A stretch of 64,000 bases of DNA from Amycolatopsis sp. MtRt-6 (GCF_017308975.1 NZ_JADWPD010000003.1:424176-488175); one strand, 5' to 3'. Shown: positions 1 through 8,782, counted from the stretch's first letter. The notes: generated by a model not told the origin, from the sequence alone. Made by a program: numbers and translations.

Positions 1-393
1 TTCGGGTTCGTCGAGGACGTCCCGGAGCTCGCGCGGGGCAAGGAACGGTGGTGGCGGACGCGGCGGCGGGACATCCGCTGGCCGCGCCGCAGCGAGCAGA
101 GCGCCGAATCCCGGACGCTGTTCGACGACATGCAGCGGCAGGGGTTCGAGGAAGACCTCGAGAAGCTCAACCGGTTCGCGGAAAAGCGCGACGAGCTGCC
201 CGGTGATTGGCCGGACGCGTTGCTCTTCTCGCGCGGCGCCACCTGGCTCACCGAGCAGGAACTGCAGCAGCTCTGGCAGGACTACATGGAGCTGTTCCGC
301 CGGTACTGGCGCACCGAGGACGACCGGTCACCGGAAGCGCGGCGCGTGCTCGTGCGCTGGCTCGCGTTCCCGGATCCAGGGGAACAGCCATGA
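1..393 (+). CDS. ArsR-type winged-helix regulator, C-terminal part (5' truncated by window)
   Basis: The frame is open from the first base of the window and stops at 391-393, giving about 130 residues with no start, so the N-terminal DNA-binding half lies outside. The visible part is charged and helical (acidic/arginine-rich, with LTEQELQQLWQDYMELFRRY followed by RRVLVRWLAFP). That pattern is typical of the C-terminal dimerisation region of actinobacterial ArsR/HTH regulators that control transporters or drug-response genes. The stop lies 13 bases before the next start, so it is probably co-transcribed with the secreted hydrolase downstream. The family call rests on the C-terminal pattern only. 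Confidence 0.55.
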   Translation, partial: FGFVEDVPELARGKERWWRTRRRDIRWPRRSEQSAESRTLFDDMQRQGFEEDLEKLNRFAEKRDELPGDWPDALLFSRGATWLTEQELQQLWQDYMELFRRYWRTEDDRSPEARRVLVRWLAFPDPGEQP

Positions 394-406
394 CAGGGGA
401 TTTCAC

Positions 407-1696
407 ATGCGAAGAGGGGCTCTACTGGCCGGGGTGATCCTGGCGGTCACGGCGCTGGCGCCACCGGCGTCGGCAGCGGACGGCGAAGTGACTTTCACCA
501 ACGGCGGGGTGACCTTGCACGGCACCGTCGTCGCTCCACCGGGCGGCACGAAACTGCCGGGCCTGGTGATGGTCCACGGCTCGGGGGCACACAGCCGGGA
601 CGACTACCGCGAGCAAGCGGAAGCCTTTGCACGGCAAGGCATCGCGACACTCATCTACGACAAGCGCACCGAAGGCTATTCGCAGTTCGAACGCTCGTAC
701 TCGACGCTGGCGGACGACGCGCTCGCCGCCGTCGAGGTACTGCGCAAGCGCTCCGACGTCGATCCGGCACGGGTCGGCATCTGGGGGCTGAGCGAGGGCG
801 GCTGGGTGGCGCCGCTGGCGGCTTCGCGGTCGTCGGACGTCGCTTTCGTCGTGACACTGGGCGCGAACGGCGTCGAGCCGTCACGGCAGCAGGCGTGGGC
901 GGTCGAGAACCAGCTGCGGCGGCTGGGGATGGACGGCTCGATCGTGGGAACGGCGTCGACGATGCTGCGTCAGCTCGTCGGCGGCGGGGTGTTCCCGGAG
1001 GCGCACTACGACCCGGTGCCGGTGCTGAAGAGCCTGCGTCAGCCGGTGCTCGGGATCTGGGGTGCGAAGGACATCCTGACGCCGCCGGGTGAGGCGGTCG
1101 AGATCTTCCGGGAATCGTTGGCGCGCCACACGTTGCGGGTCTTCCCGGACGCGCAGCACCAGCTGCGGCGGACGACGGACGGCTTCGACAAGCTGCCCGG
1201 CTACGCGCCGGGCTACCTGGAACTGGTGGGCAGCTGGGTGCACAACACGCCGAGCGTGTCGACCGCCGACGCGCCGCCGGCACAGGACCGGCCGAGCACC
1301 GCCGTGGCACCGCTCGCCTGGTACGAGTCGACGTGGCTGCAGCTCGCCGTGCTGGCGTTCCTGCTGGTGGCGTTCGCCTGGTACCCGCTGTTCCGGCGGG
1401 GTCCGGCGGCGCGGCCGGCCCGCTGGCTGACGGCGACCGGGCTGCTCGCCGTGCTCGGGTTCCTGGTCATCGACGTGGTGCTCCAGCTGACGATGGGCAA
1501 GGGAGCGGGCCCGGTCGTGGCCGGCCGCCCGCTGCCGTGGCTGGCACTGCAGCTGCTGTCGCTGGGCGCGGTGGCGGCCACGATCGGCACGGCGCTGGCG
1601 TGGCGACGCGACCGCGGCATCCGGCTCGGCCTCCCGCTGGCCGGCGGCGTGGTGTTCGTCCCGTGGGCGGTCTATTGGGGACTGCTGGGCGTCTAG
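407..1696 (+). CDS. Secreted/membrane alpha/beta hydrolase
   Basis: A 429-residue protein. I chose the ATG at 407 because it gives a clean signal peptide (Arg-Arg, hydrophobic core, ASA cleavage near residue 23). An HGSG oxyanion motif lies near residues 57-60, the nucleophile elbow GLSEGG places the catalytic Ser near residue 129, and FPDAQHQ carries the likely catalytic His near residue 245. After the hydrolase domain come four hydrophobic stretches (about 305-325, 339-362, 371-395, 405-428), so the enzyme probably sits outside the cell, anchored by a C-terminal membrane domain. It belongs to the dienelactone hydrolase/BAAT-like esterase group; the substrate is unknown. It closely follows the truncated regulator and converges on the GNAT gene across a strong hairpin. 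Confidence 0.8.
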   Translation: MRRGALLAGVILAVTALAPPASAADGEVTFTNGGVTLHGTVVAPPGGTKLPGLVMVHGSGAHSRDDYREQAEAFARQGIATLIYDKRTEGYSQFERSYSTLADDALAAVEVLRKRSDVDPARVGIWGLSEGGWVAPLAASRSSDVAFVVTLGANGVEPSRQQAWAVENQLRRLGMDGSIVGTASTMLRQLVGGGVFPEAHYDPVPVLKSLRQPVLGIWGAKDILTPPGEAVEIFRESLARHTLRVFPDAQHQLRRTTDGFDKLPGYAPGYLELVGSWVHNTPSVSTADAPPAQDRPSTAVAPLAWYESTWLQLAVLAFLLVAFAWYPLFRRGPAARPARWLTATGLLAVLGFLVIDVVLQLTMGKGAGPVVAGRPLPWLALQLLSLGAVAATIGTALAWRRDRGIRLGLPLAGGVVFVPWAVYWGLLGV

Positions 1697-1701
1697 CCCT
1701 C

Positions 1702-1734
1702 CGGCGGGATCTTCGGTCAGCGGAGATCCCGCCG
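1702..1734. terminator. Perfect 11-bp hairpin between convergent genes
   Basis: Arms CGGCGGGATCT (1702-1712) and AGATCCCGCCG (1724-1734) pair perfectly around an 11-base loop. It begins 6 bases after the hydrolase stop and overlaps the last codons of the convergent GNAT gene, so it can end transcription from both sides. There is no T-tract, as is usual for actinobacterial terminators. Confidence 0.65.
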
Positions 1735-2285
1735 CATCAGCCAGCGGACCCGGCGGTCGGCCCGCGCCTCGGTCGGCCGGATCCGCTCGAACCCCGCCGC
1801 TTCGAACAGGGACGTCGTGCCGACGTGGGCGGCGCTCGAGCTGATGCGCGCGCCCTCCGGATCGACCGGGTAGCCCTCCACCGCCGGGGCGCCGCACAAA
1901 CGCGCGTAGTCGACGGCCCCGGCCAGCAGCGCCGCGGACACGCCTTTGCGCCGGTGCGACGAGCGCACCACGAAACAGACCACGCTCCACACCGGCAGGT
2001 CGTCGAGCGGCGGCATCGTCCGGGAGCGCCTCAACCGCTCCATGCTCGACCGCGGCGACACCCCGCACCAGCCGACCGGGGTGGCCCCGTCGTAGGCGAG
2101 CACGCCCGGCGCGGGCTCGGCCGCGCACAGGCCGCGGACCCGCGCCGCGCGGGCTTCCCCGCGCAGCCGCTGTACTCGGCCGACGTGACGCGGTAAGCGA
2201 GGCACCAGCAGGCACGCTCGTTCCCGCTCGGGTTGAGGATCGAAGCGACGTCTTCGAACTGCGAAGCGGGGCGAACCGTGACCAT
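1717..2285 (-). pseudogene. GNAT acetyltransferase, interrupted by a one-base frameshift
   Basis: The reading starts at an ATG at 2285 (MVTVRPASQFEDVASIL...), runs through a family-typical GNERACWCLAYR segment to about 2170, and then the same family continues one frame over (RLRGEARAARVRGL... to the stop at 1717). The second frame holds the acetyl-CoA loop (RRKGVSAALL), the SLFEAAGFERI C-terminal motif and a basic tail. Restoring one C in the run around 2166-2171 rejoins both halves into an intact protein of about 188 residues. Either this is a recent inactivating deletion or a sequencing error; the site is not a recognisable slippery sequence. GNAT proteins of this type acetylate small amines or proteins; the substrate is unknown. 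Confidence 0.75.
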
Positions 2286-2341
2286 GGAATCACCGTAGGA
2301 TCCGATTCCCGACAAGGCGATGTCGGTTGAGGGGATCGCGG

Positions 2342-2731
2342 ATGGATCGACTGGTCGGCTCCGGCCGCTACCCGGGGATGACCCAGCTGCACCAGGCCGT
2401 GCCGCTGGTCGAACGGCAGCACGCCCTGATCGAGGAGATGCGCGCGCGGGCACCCCGGTTCGTCACCGGCCGGGTGCTGGCCGAGCGCACCGGGACGACC
2501 GTGCGGACGGTCGAACGCGACGTCACGCGCCTGCGCCAGGCGGGCGTCCCGGTCGAGGTCAAGCGCGGCGCGGGCGGCGGCTACCGGCTCACGATGCCGG
2601 CCGTCGTCCCGCCGGTGAGCTTCAGCCCGGGCGAAGTCGCCGCCCTCGTCGCGTCCCTCGTGGCCCTCGGCCCCTACACCTCCGCCACCGCCGCCGCCGC
2701 GCTGGGCAAGCTCCTCACCGCCTTCCGCTAG
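2342..2731 (+). CDS. Small HTH regulator of the DeoR/YafY N-terminal type, without WYL domain
   Basis: A 129-residue protein from the ATG at 2342, with AGGGG about 7 bases upstream. Residues about 20-85 form a winged HTH (FVTGRVLAERTGTTVRTVERDVTRL, then EVKRGAGGGYRL), as found at the N-terminus of WYL-domain regulators. The usual downstream WYL ligand-binding domain is absent: the protein ends soon after FSPGEVAALVASLVALGPY and a short helical tail. It may be a stand-alone DNA-binding form or a shortened paralogue. It is transcribed away from the GNAT gene and its stop overlaps the end of the convergent C39-like gene. Confidence 0.7.
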   Translation: MDRLVGSGRYPGMTQLHQAVPLVERQHALIEEMRARAPRFVTGRVLAERTGTTVRTVERDVTRLRQAGVPVEVKRGAGGGYRLTMPAVVPPVSFSPGEVAALVASLVALGPYTSATAAAALGKLLTAFR

Positions 2732-3321
2732 GCCGAGTAGCCCTTCGGCGGGACCAGCGTCGCGAGCTGGTCGAACGTCAGCCAGTAGATCTGGTTCCCG
2801 CCGAAGTTCGCCGGGTCGGCGATCTTGACCGTCATGTCGGAGCTGTCGTAGCCGATGACGGTGAAGTAGTGGTAGATCGTGTAGTTCGGGTAGCCCGGCG
2901 GGTGGTTGTTCGCGGGCGCGACGATGTTGGCGACGATCGGGTAGCCGTTGTTGATGTCCAGCACGATGTCGCGCCAGAGCAGATCGCGCTGGGCCTGGGT
3001 GGGCGGGTCGTTCGGCATCTCCTTGGTCTCGTACCAGGACGTGCCGAGGTCGGCGTTGAGGACGCCGGTGACCTGCCCGATCCAGTCGGTGCCGTTGGTG
3101 GTGGTGCCGAGCTGGGCGGCCAGCGTGGCCTGGCTCGGCAGGTTCGACGTCCGCGCGGACATGGCGATCCGCGTGGCGGCCGGGCCGCACCAGTAGCCGG
3201 TCTCCTGCACCTGGTACTGGATGGTGAGCACGGCTTCGGTGGTGGCTTGCGCCACGGCGGGCAGGGCGACGAGCCCCATGGCGGCCACGAGCGTGACGAA
3301 GCCCAGGCGGAATCTGCGCAT
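2728..3321 (-). CDS. Secreted C39-like (papain-fold) peptidase family protein
   Basis: A 197-residue protein with a signal peptide (MRRFRLGFVTLVAAMGLVALPAVAQA, cleavage near residue 26). The mature part shows the C39_2 pattern: QVQETGYWCGPAAT with the catalytic Cys near residue 45, HYFTVIGYD with the His near residue 151, and DPANFGG with the Asp near residue 170. Members are exported cysteine peptidases or peptidase-like proteins. It has no bacteriocin ABC partner nearby, so a role in leader processing is unlikely; general extracellular proteolysis is inferred. It is divergent from the ECF sigma gene. Confidence 0.8.
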   Translation of the reverse strand: MRRFRLGFVTLVAAMGLVALPAVAQATTEAVLTIQYQVQETGYWCGPAATRIAMSARTSNLPSQATLAAQLGTTTNGTDWIGQVTGVLNADLGTSWYETKEMPNDPPTQAQRDLLWRDIVLDINNGYPIVANIVAPANNHPPGYPNYTIYHYFTVIGYDSSDMTVKIADPANFGGNQIYWLTFDQLATLVPPKGYSA

Positions 3322-3442
3322 GACAATCCTTCCCCAGTTGTGACGCCGGTTGGCCAGCGCCTCACTTGGTGATGATCACGGCGGAGTTCGCCGGTTGTCT
3401 CTCACCCGCCCCCGGACGGACCACGACGAACGTAGGTCTTGC

Positions 3443-3467
3443 GGGGGCTCCGGGTGGCGGAGCCCCC
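3443..3467. repeat. GC-rich 10-bp perfect hairpin in a divergent intergenic region
   Basis: Arms GGGGGCTCCG (3443-3452) and CGGAGCCCCC (3458-3467) flank the loop GGTGG. It lies between the divergent starts of the C39-like gene and the sigma factor, where a terminator is not expected. It looks like a REP-type dispersed palindrome or a leader hairpin of the sigma gene. Confidence 0.55.
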
Positions 3468-3538
3468 GGCCCGGGGCGAAGCCACGGCATGGCACTGTTC
3501 GCCGTGAACGCTCGCGGACGTTGCGGGCAACTGGGGGC

Positions 3539-4132
3539 ATGCAGGTGATCCACGAGGGCTCCGAGCTCTGGGGGCACGATCGCCCGGACCTGGGCGGACC
3601 CGAGCCCGGGCCGGCGTTCGGGCGGCTCTTCGACGCCCACGCCGCGCAGCTGCGGCGGTACCTGGCCCGGCGGGTGGGCGCCGAACCGGCGAACGACCTC
3701 GTCGCCGAGACGTTCCTGGTCGCGCTGCGGCGTCGGGAGACCTACCGGCCCGAGCTGGGCACCGCCCGGTCGTGGCTCTACGGCATCGCCACCAACCTGC
3801 TGCGCCACCACGTGCGGTCCGAGATGCGCGGGCTGCAGGCCACCGCGCGGCTGGCGCGGACCGGCGAAGCCAGCCACGCGGGCCACGACGGCCGGGTCGC
3901 CGAGCGGGTCGACGCCCAGGTGCGCGCGGCGCAGCTGGCCGGCGCGCTGGCCCGGCTCAGCCCGGCCGACCGGGACACGCTGCTGCTCGTCTCGTGGGCC
4001 GGGCTGGAGCCGGCCGAGGTCGCCGAGGCCCTCGGCATCCCGCCGGGTACCGTCCGGTCCCGGCTGCACCGGATCAGACGCTGGCTCAGGACGAACGCCC
4101 CGGCCCCCGAGGAGGTGCAGGACCTTGCGTGA
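3539..4132 (+). CDS. ECF-type RNA polymerase sigma factor
   Basis: A 197-residue protein from the ATG at 3539, preceded by GGGGG. Region 2 covers about residues 25-95 (FGRLFDAHAAQLRRYLARRVG, LVAETFLVALRRR, GTARSWLYGIATNLLRHHVR). Region 4 covers about 135-185 (LARLSPADRDTLLLVSWAGL, EVAEALGIPPGTVRSRLHRIRRWL). No extra C-terminal SnoaL-type domain is present. The stop overlaps the start of the following membrane protein gene by 8 bases, so the two are translationally coupled; the partner is the probable regulator of the sigma factor. The target promoters are unknown. Confidence 0.9.
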   Translation: MQVIHEGSELWGHDRPDLGGPEPGPAFGRLFDAHAAQLRRYLARRVGAEPANDLVAETFLVALRRRETYRPELGTARSWLYGIATNLLRHHVRSEMRGLQATARLARTGEASHAGHDGRVAERVDAQVRAAQLAGALARLSPADRDTLLLVSWAGLEPAEVAEALGIPPGTVRSRLHRIRRWLRTNAPAPEEVQDLA

Positions 4133-5231
4133 AGACAACGTCCGGAAGATCTGGTCCGAAGCCGAGCTCGACGCGGCACTCGAGGACCTGAACAGCGACG
4201 TCGGCGAGGACGACGGGCTCGCCTTCGCCCGCGCGTCCCTGCTGGCCGCGGCCGGCGTCGAGGAAGCTCCTCCCGCCGGTCCGCGGCGGTCGGGGACGTG
4301 GCGGTGGCTCGCGGTGGCCGCGGCCGTCGTCACGCTGGTCGGCGGGCTCGGCGTCGCCGCCGCCCTGTGGACGCCGGGCCCGCCCGAGACGGCGCAGCCC
4401 GCCGTGCTCCCCGATCTCGACCGCCCGCTCGCGCCCGGCGAGTTCCGCTACGCGCAGAAGCTCGGCTGGGAGCCCCAGATCATGTACGGGCGCCCGGCCT
4501 GGGTCCAGCAGAAGGTGGAGCTGTGGATCCCGGCGGACCCCGCCGGCGTCTGGCACCGGCGGACGATGTGGACGGGCGTCGTGCACGGCCTCGGCCCGGA
4601 GAAGAGCAAGGACGTCCAGGTGAACCTGACGCCCAAGGACGAGTACGGCCCGGGTGGCGTGTTCCCCGGCGACATGCCGACGGCCGGGGAGGTCAAGCCG
4701 CACTGGAACACGCCGCTGCAGAAGTGGCTACTGCCCGACGCCGCCTTCGTCGCCTCGCTGGTCCCGGACCGGGGGAAGCTGGCCAAACGGCTGGCGCTCG
4801 ACACCATCACCCCCACCGACGACGGCCGGGTGCACACCGCCACCGAGTCGCTCAAGATGGTGCGCAGCGTGCTGGAGCTGGGGCTGGTGCCCAAGGATGT
4901 CCGGTTCGCGCTCGCCGGCGCCTTCAGCGACGTCAACGGCGGGTTCGTGGAGTCCGGCCACGCCCCGGACGGCCGGCCCGCCACGGTCCTCGGCACCAAG
5001 GACTCGGACCAGCGGCTGTACCTCGACCCGGCGACGGCTCAGCTGCTCGCCTGGGACGCGGCCCGGCCCACGCCGGGGATCACCCGCTCCGCCGATGTGC
5101 CGGTGTCCACCAGCAAGGCGCCGCCGAGCGCCACGACGTCACGGGCGTCCGCGGAGAAGCCGCCACCACCGGAGAAGCTCGACGAGCCGGCGACGGTGTA
5201 CTCGTTCGCCATCACGAAGTCGTCGGGGTGA
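4125..5231 (+). CDS. Membrane protein of the CU044_5270 type, coupled to the sigma factor
   Basis: A 368-residue protein from a TTG at 4125 inside the sigma gene's end. The N-terminus (about 60 residues, acidic, NVRKIWSEAELDAALEDL) is cytoplasmic and resembles the short anti-sigma-like segment of this family. One membrane helix follows (about 62-83, WLAVAAAVVTLVGGLGVAAAL), then a large extracytoplasmic domain ending in a Pro/Ser/Thr-rich tail. Such genes commonly follow ECF sigma genes in actinobacteria. A role as anti-sigma factor or envelope sensor is inferred from position; no zinc-binding anti-sigma motif (HxxxCxxC) is visible. Confidence 0.7.
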   Translation: MREDNVRKIWSEAELDAALEDLNSDVGEDDGLAFARASLLAAAGVEEAPPAGPRRSGTWRWLAVAAAVVTLVGGLGVAAALWTPGPPETAQPAVLPDLDRPLAPGEFRYAQKLGWEPQIMYGRPAWVQQKVELWIPADPAGVWHRRTMWTGVVHGLGPEKSKDVQVNLTPKDEYGPGGVFPGDMPTAGEVKPHWNTPLQKWLLPDAAFVASLVPDRGKLAKRLALDTITPTDDGRVHTATESLKMVRSVLELGLVPKDVRFALAGAFSDVNGGFVESGHAPDGRPATVLGTKDSDQRLYLDPATAQLLAWDAARPTPGITRSADVPVSTSKAPPSATTSRASAEKPPPPEKLDEPATVYSFAITKSSG

Positions 5232-6590
5232 TCAGCGCGCGTGGCCGGCGGCGTTCAGCGCGTCCGCGACGTTCGCCACCTCCAGCACGCGGATCCCCGC
5301 CGGCGGCTTGCCCGAGTCCGGCGGCACCAGCGCGTGCGTGAACCCCAGCCGCGCCGCCTCCGCCAGCCGGCGGCCCACGCTCGGCACCCGCCGGATCTCG
5401 CCCGCCAGCCCGACCTCGCCCACCGAGACCAGCCGCGGCGACAAAGCGACGTCTCCGAACGACGACGTCAGGGCCAGCACCAGCGCCAGGTCTATGCCCG
5501 GCTCGGTGATCTTCATGCCGCCGACCGTGGCCGCGTAGACGTCCTTGTCGCCGAGCTTGAGGCCGCCGCGCTTCTCCAGCACCGCCAGCACCATCGCCAC
5601 CCGCGCGGAGTCGAGGCCGCTGACCGCGCGGCGCGGTTGCGGTGCCGCCGTCGCCGACACCAGGGCCTGGACCTCGCCCAGCAGCGGCCGCTTGCCCTCC
5701 AGCGAGACCGTGATCGCCGTGCCGGACACCGGCTCGGCCGTGCGGCTCATGAACAGCCCCGACGGGTCGGGCACCCCGACGATGCCCTCTTCCTGCAGCT
5801 CGAAGCAGCCGATCTCGTCGGCCGCGCCGAACCGGTTCTTGATGCCGCGGACCATCCGCAGGGTCGAGTGCTTGTCGCCCTCGAACTGCAGCACCACGTC
5901 CACCAGGTGCTCCAGCACGCGCGGCCCGGCCACCGAACCGTCCTTCGTGACGTGCCCCACCAGCACCACCGGCAGCCCGCGCTCCTTGGCCAGCGCGACC
6001 AGCCCGGACGTCACCGCGCGGACCTGCGTCACGCCGCCGGGCGAGCCGTCGACCTGCGGGGACGCCATGGTCTGCACCGAGTCGACGATCAGCACCCCCG
6101 GCTTGACGTCGTCGACGTGCCCGAGGATGGCCGAAAGGTCGCTCTCGGCGGCCAGGTACATCCGCTCGTGGACGTTGCCCGTTCGCTCCGCGCGCAACCG
6201 GACCTGGCCCGCGGACTCCTCGCCGGTGACGTAGAGGGACCGGTCGACCGTCTTCGCCCACTGGTAGGCGACCTCGAGCAGCAGGGTCGACTTGCCGACG
6301 CCCGGCTCACCCGCGAGCAGCACCACCGCGCCGGGCACCAGGCCGCCGCCGAGCACCCGGTCGAGCTCCGGTACGCCGGTGCGCCGGGCCCTCGCCGCTT
6401 CGACGTCGACCTCGCCGATCGGCCGGGCGGGCGCGCTCGGCGCCCCGGCCGCGACGCGCTGGATGGCGGGCTTGGCCGGCGCGCCGCGCTCCTCGAAGGA
6501 GCCCCATTCCTGGCACTCCGGACACCGGCCCAGCCACTTGGCCGCTTCGTACCCGCAGCTTCCGCAGCGGTAGGTGGTCCCCTTCTTCAC
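5232..6590 (-). CDS. radA: DNA repair protein RadA/Sms
   Basis: A 452-residue protein, normal for RadA, starting at a GTG. Domains in order: a C4 zinc finger (Cys 9, 12, 23, 26), a RecA-like ATPase with Walker A GEPGVGKST near 94-102 and Walker B VLIVDSV near 168, the RadA signature KNRFGAADEIG near 251, and a C-terminal Lon-like domain. RadA is a branch-migration helicase in homologous recombination. It follows the lipoprotein gene by 39 bases in the same direction. In mycobacteria disA follows radA; here the next gene is convergent and is not disA. Confidence 0.95.
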   Translation of the reverse strand: MKKGTTYRCGSCGYEAAKWLGRCPECQEWGSFEERGAPAKPAIQRVAAGAPSAPARPIGEVDVEAARARRTGVPELDRVLGGGLVPGAVVLLAGEPGVGKSTLLLEVAYQWAKTVDRSLYVTGEESAGQVRLRAERTGNVHERMYLAAESDLSAILGHVDDVKPGVLIVDSVQTMASPQVDGSPGGVTQVRAVTSGLVALAKERGLPVVLVGHVTKDGSVAGPRVLEHLVDVVLQFEGDKHSTLRMVRGIKNRFGAADEIGCFELQEEGIVGVPDPSGLFMSRTAEPVSGTAITVSLEGKRPLLGEVQALVSATAAPQPRRAVSGLDSARVAMVLAVLEKRGGLKLGDKDVYAATVGGMKITEPGIDLALVLALTSSFGDVALSPRLVSVGEVGLAGEIRRVPSVGRRLAEAARLGFTHALVPPDSGKPPAGIRVLEVANVADALNAAGHAR

Positions 6591-6629
6591 CCCGCGAGGC
6601 TAGCGGCGACCACCGACAAAACCGCGGAC

Positions 6630-7319
6630 CTACTCCTTGACGTGCGCCGGCGCCGCGACCGGCAGGTCGACGGTCACCGGTCCGGCGTTCTGGAAGACGA
6701 ACGTGACCTTGATGACCTGACCCGGCCACAGCGGCTGCTTCAGCGCGGGCAGCGTCACGGTGGCCTGGCCCACCTTCTCCGGCGCGGTCGGCGTCGCGGC
6801 CGGGCCGGACGACGGGACCTCGGAGGTGGGCGACGCGGTCAGGTTGTTGCCCGGGCTGTTGGTCGCCGAACTGCTGGCGGTCGGCGTGCCCGAAGACGTC
6901 GGAGCGCTCGAGGACGAGGTCGGCGCGCCCGTGGACTGCACCTCGTTCGTGGACTCGACGGCGTCGTCCGGGCCGATGACCAGCGAGTGCATGGCGACGA
7001 CGGTCCTGGACCCGTCGATGGTCGCCTGGCCGCCGTCTTCGGTGGTCACCGAGACGAGCGAGTCGTCCTGCGCGCCCCGGTTCACGATCGTCAGGGTCAG
7101 CGCCGGGGTCGCGCCGGCCGCGTAGCCCGGACCCGACGTCGGGTACTGGACCGCGGCGTTGCGCAGGTCGATGGTCTTGACCTGGGCGTGCGTGCCGTTG
7201 ACCGCGGGCTGCTGCGAGTCGGTCTGGGTGATCTGGCCGGCCCCGCACCCGGCGAGCACGAGCGCGGCACCGAGCGCCAGCACGCCCGCGCCGAGCACGC
7301 GACGATTCTGCAGCCTCAC
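6630..7319 (-). CDS. LpqE-like lipoprotein
   Basis: A 229-residue protein from a GTG at 7319. A lipobox LAGCG puts the lipidated Cys near residue 25. Two beta-sandwich segments (TIDLRNAAVQYP..., ATVTLPALKQPLWPGQVIKVTF) are joined by a long Ser/Thr/Pro-rich linker at about 125-175. Position divergent from carD and upstream of radA matches LpqE of mycobacteria, a copper-chaperone-like lipoprotein of uncertain function. The low-complexity linker suggests a domain held away from the membrane. Confidence 0.75.
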   Translation of the reverse strand: MRLQNRRVLGAGVLALGAALVLAGCGAGQITQTDSQQPAVNGTHAQVKTIDLRNAAVQYPTSGPGYAAGATPALTLTIVNRGAQDDSLVSVTTEDGGQATIDGSRTVVAMHSLVIGPDDAVESTNEVQSTGAPTSSSSAPTSSGTPTASSSATNSPGNNLTASPTSEVPSSGPAATPTAPEKVGQATVTLPALKQPLWPGQVIKVTFVFQNAGPVTVDLPVAAPAHVKE

Positions 7320-7569
7320 GTCGCAGTCCTTCCCTTTTCACGGCCTCGTCACCGCGAAGACTAGCCGGGGTCGATCTCCCGCGCGGAACCGGTGTGCGTT
7401 GCCGGGGCGCCGCGACCAAGATCAACCGTCCACAAAGGAATTCCCGGCCTGTGACGAAACGCTTCCCCGCTACCTGCGTGAGCACGGGGGTCCGACGTTT
7501 GTCAACCCCCGCCCAGGCCGCTGACCTGCGAGGACGAGTCCGGCCCGCTAGGTGGGCGCTGGCGGCCCG

Positions 7570-7602
7570 TGCTAGGATGGAGTCAGCGAAAGGGGCAGAG
7601 GA
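7570..7602 (+). promoter_or_regulatory. Candidate extended -10 and SD upstream of carD
   Basis: TGC-TAGGAT (7570-7578) fits an extended -10 hexamer, and GAAAGGGG at 7589-7596 gives a strong ribosome site for the ATG at 7606. I see no good -35 at the usual spacing. The rest of the 286-base carD/lpqE intergenic region shows no clear motif. Confidence 0.4.
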
Positions 7603-7605
7603 CAC

Positions 7606-8097
7606 ATGGTTTTCAAGGTCGGAGAGACCGTCGTCTACCCGCACCACGGTGCCGCACTCATCGAAGCCATCGAGACCCGTGTGATCAAGGGCGAGGAAAA
7701 GAAGTACCTCGTCCTCAAGGTCGCGCAAGGGGATCTCACGGTTCGCGTGCCCGCAGACAACGCCGAAATCGTCGGCGTTCGCGATGTCGTCGGGCAAGAA
7801 GGACTGGACAAGGTCTTCGACGTTCTGCGTGCTCCGCACACCGAGGAGCCCACCAACTGGTCTCGTCGGTACAAGGCCAACCTCGAGAAGCTCGCCTCCG
7901 GCGATGTGAACAAGGTGGCCGAAGTGGTGCGCGACCTCTGGCGGCGAGAGAAGGACCGCGGACTTTCAGCCGGCGAGAAGCGCATGCTGGCGAAGGCGCG
8001 GCAAATTCTGGTCAGCGAGCTCGCGCTCGCGGAGGGCACCGACGAGGACAAGGCTGAGGTCCTCCTCGACGAAGTTCTGGAAACCGCGACGGTCTGA
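7606..8097 (+). CDS. carD: CarD-family RNA polymerase-binding transcription factor
   Basis: A 163-residue protein, the normal CarD/CdnL length. The N-terminal RNA-polymerase interaction domain begins [20 protein letters not shown]. The C-terminal helical DNA-binding domain includes the wedge tryptophan in [13 protein letters not shown] near residue 85. CarD stabilises open complexes at rRNA and many housekeeping promoters. As in mycobacteria it heads the ispD-ispF direction; the 58-base gap to ispD has no obvious terminator. Confidence 0.95.
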   Translation: MVFKVGETVVYPHHGAALIEAIETRVIKGEEKKYLVLKVAQGDLTVRVPADNAEIVGVRDVVGQEGLDKVFDVLRAPHTEEPTNWSRRYKANLEKLASGDVNKVAEVVRDLWRREKDRGLSAGEKRMLAKARQILVSELALAEGTDEDKAEVLLDEVLETATV

Positions 8098-8155
8098 TCC
8101 AAGCCCGGGGCATCCCGCTCGACGGGCGGGCGGGTGCCTCTACGATCGCGTACCG

Positions 8156-8782
8156 ATGAACGTCGTCGCGATCGTGACCGTCGCACATCATGCCTCCGAC
8201 GGGGAGTCAGCTCTCACGCCGGTCCATGGTGAAGCGCTACTCACGCACACCGTGCGGGGGCTGCTCGACGTACCGGAGATCGATCTGGTACTCGTGGTGG
8301 CCCCCCAGCGGTGTGCGTCGTCGTATTCCGATGTCGTTCGCGGCCTCGGCTGCCGGGTCGTCCCCGGCCCGCTCCGGCAGGCCTTCGCCGCCGTCGAGCC
8401 GGAACTTTCCCGCCACTCAGTTGTACTCCTCCACGACGCTCTGCGTGCCTTTATTCCTGCGCAAACAGTCCGTGACGTCATCAACGCGGTCCGTGAGGGC
8501 GCTCCGGTGGTCGTTCCGGTGCTGCCGATGGCCGACACGGTGAAGGTGACCGACGCGGCTTCGCGGGTCGTCGGCACGGAGGACCGGACGCGGCTGCGCA
8601 CCCTCCAGACGCCGGTCGGCTACACGCTCGACGCGTTCCTCGGGGCCGACCTCACGGCGGCGGTCCCCGCCGGCGCGGCGACGGTCCCGGGCCACGCCGA
8701 CGCGATGCGCGTCACGAGCGAGTTCGACCTGTCACTGGCCGAGGCGATCGCGGCGGCACCGAAGAACGAGGAGGCGCTGTGA
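8156..8782 (+). CDS. ispD: IspD-like cytidylyltransferase homologue with degraded active site
   Basis: A 208-residue protein in the usual ispD place between carD and ispF. The overall fold is recognisable ([48 protein letters not shown], final DLSLAEAI). The family's glycine-rich CTP loop (AAGxGxR) and following Lys are replaced by [14 protein letters not shown], the GGxxRxxSV loop is lost, the DDASLVE segment is replaced by GHADAMRV, and the Lys of the K-I-T motif is missing. Position and fold say IspD (MEP pathway, MEP + CTP to CDP-ME), but the key catalytic residues are not there. It overlaps ispF by 4 bases. Confidence 0.7.
   Translation: MNVVAIVTVAHHASDGESALTPVHGEALLTHTVRGLLDVPEIDLVLVVAPQRCASSYSDVVRGLGCRVVPGPLRQAFAAVEPELSRHSVVLLHDALRAFIPAQTVRDVINAVREGAPVVVPVLPMADTVKVTDAASRVVGTEDRTRLRTLQTPVGYTLDAFLGADLTAAVPAGAATVPGHADAMRVTSEFDLSLAEAIAAAPKNEEAL

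Noticed and set aside
2342..2731. Broken WYL-domain regulator
   Set aside because: The missing WYL domain could mean truncation, but the start, SD and tail are in order and no WYL remnant lies downstream, so I list it as a small regulator.
881..3190. Very long leftward open frame across several genes
   Set aside because: It crosses the hydrolase, GNAT and C39 genes in a non-coding frame with Arg/Pro/His-rich composition, typical of antisense frames at high GC.
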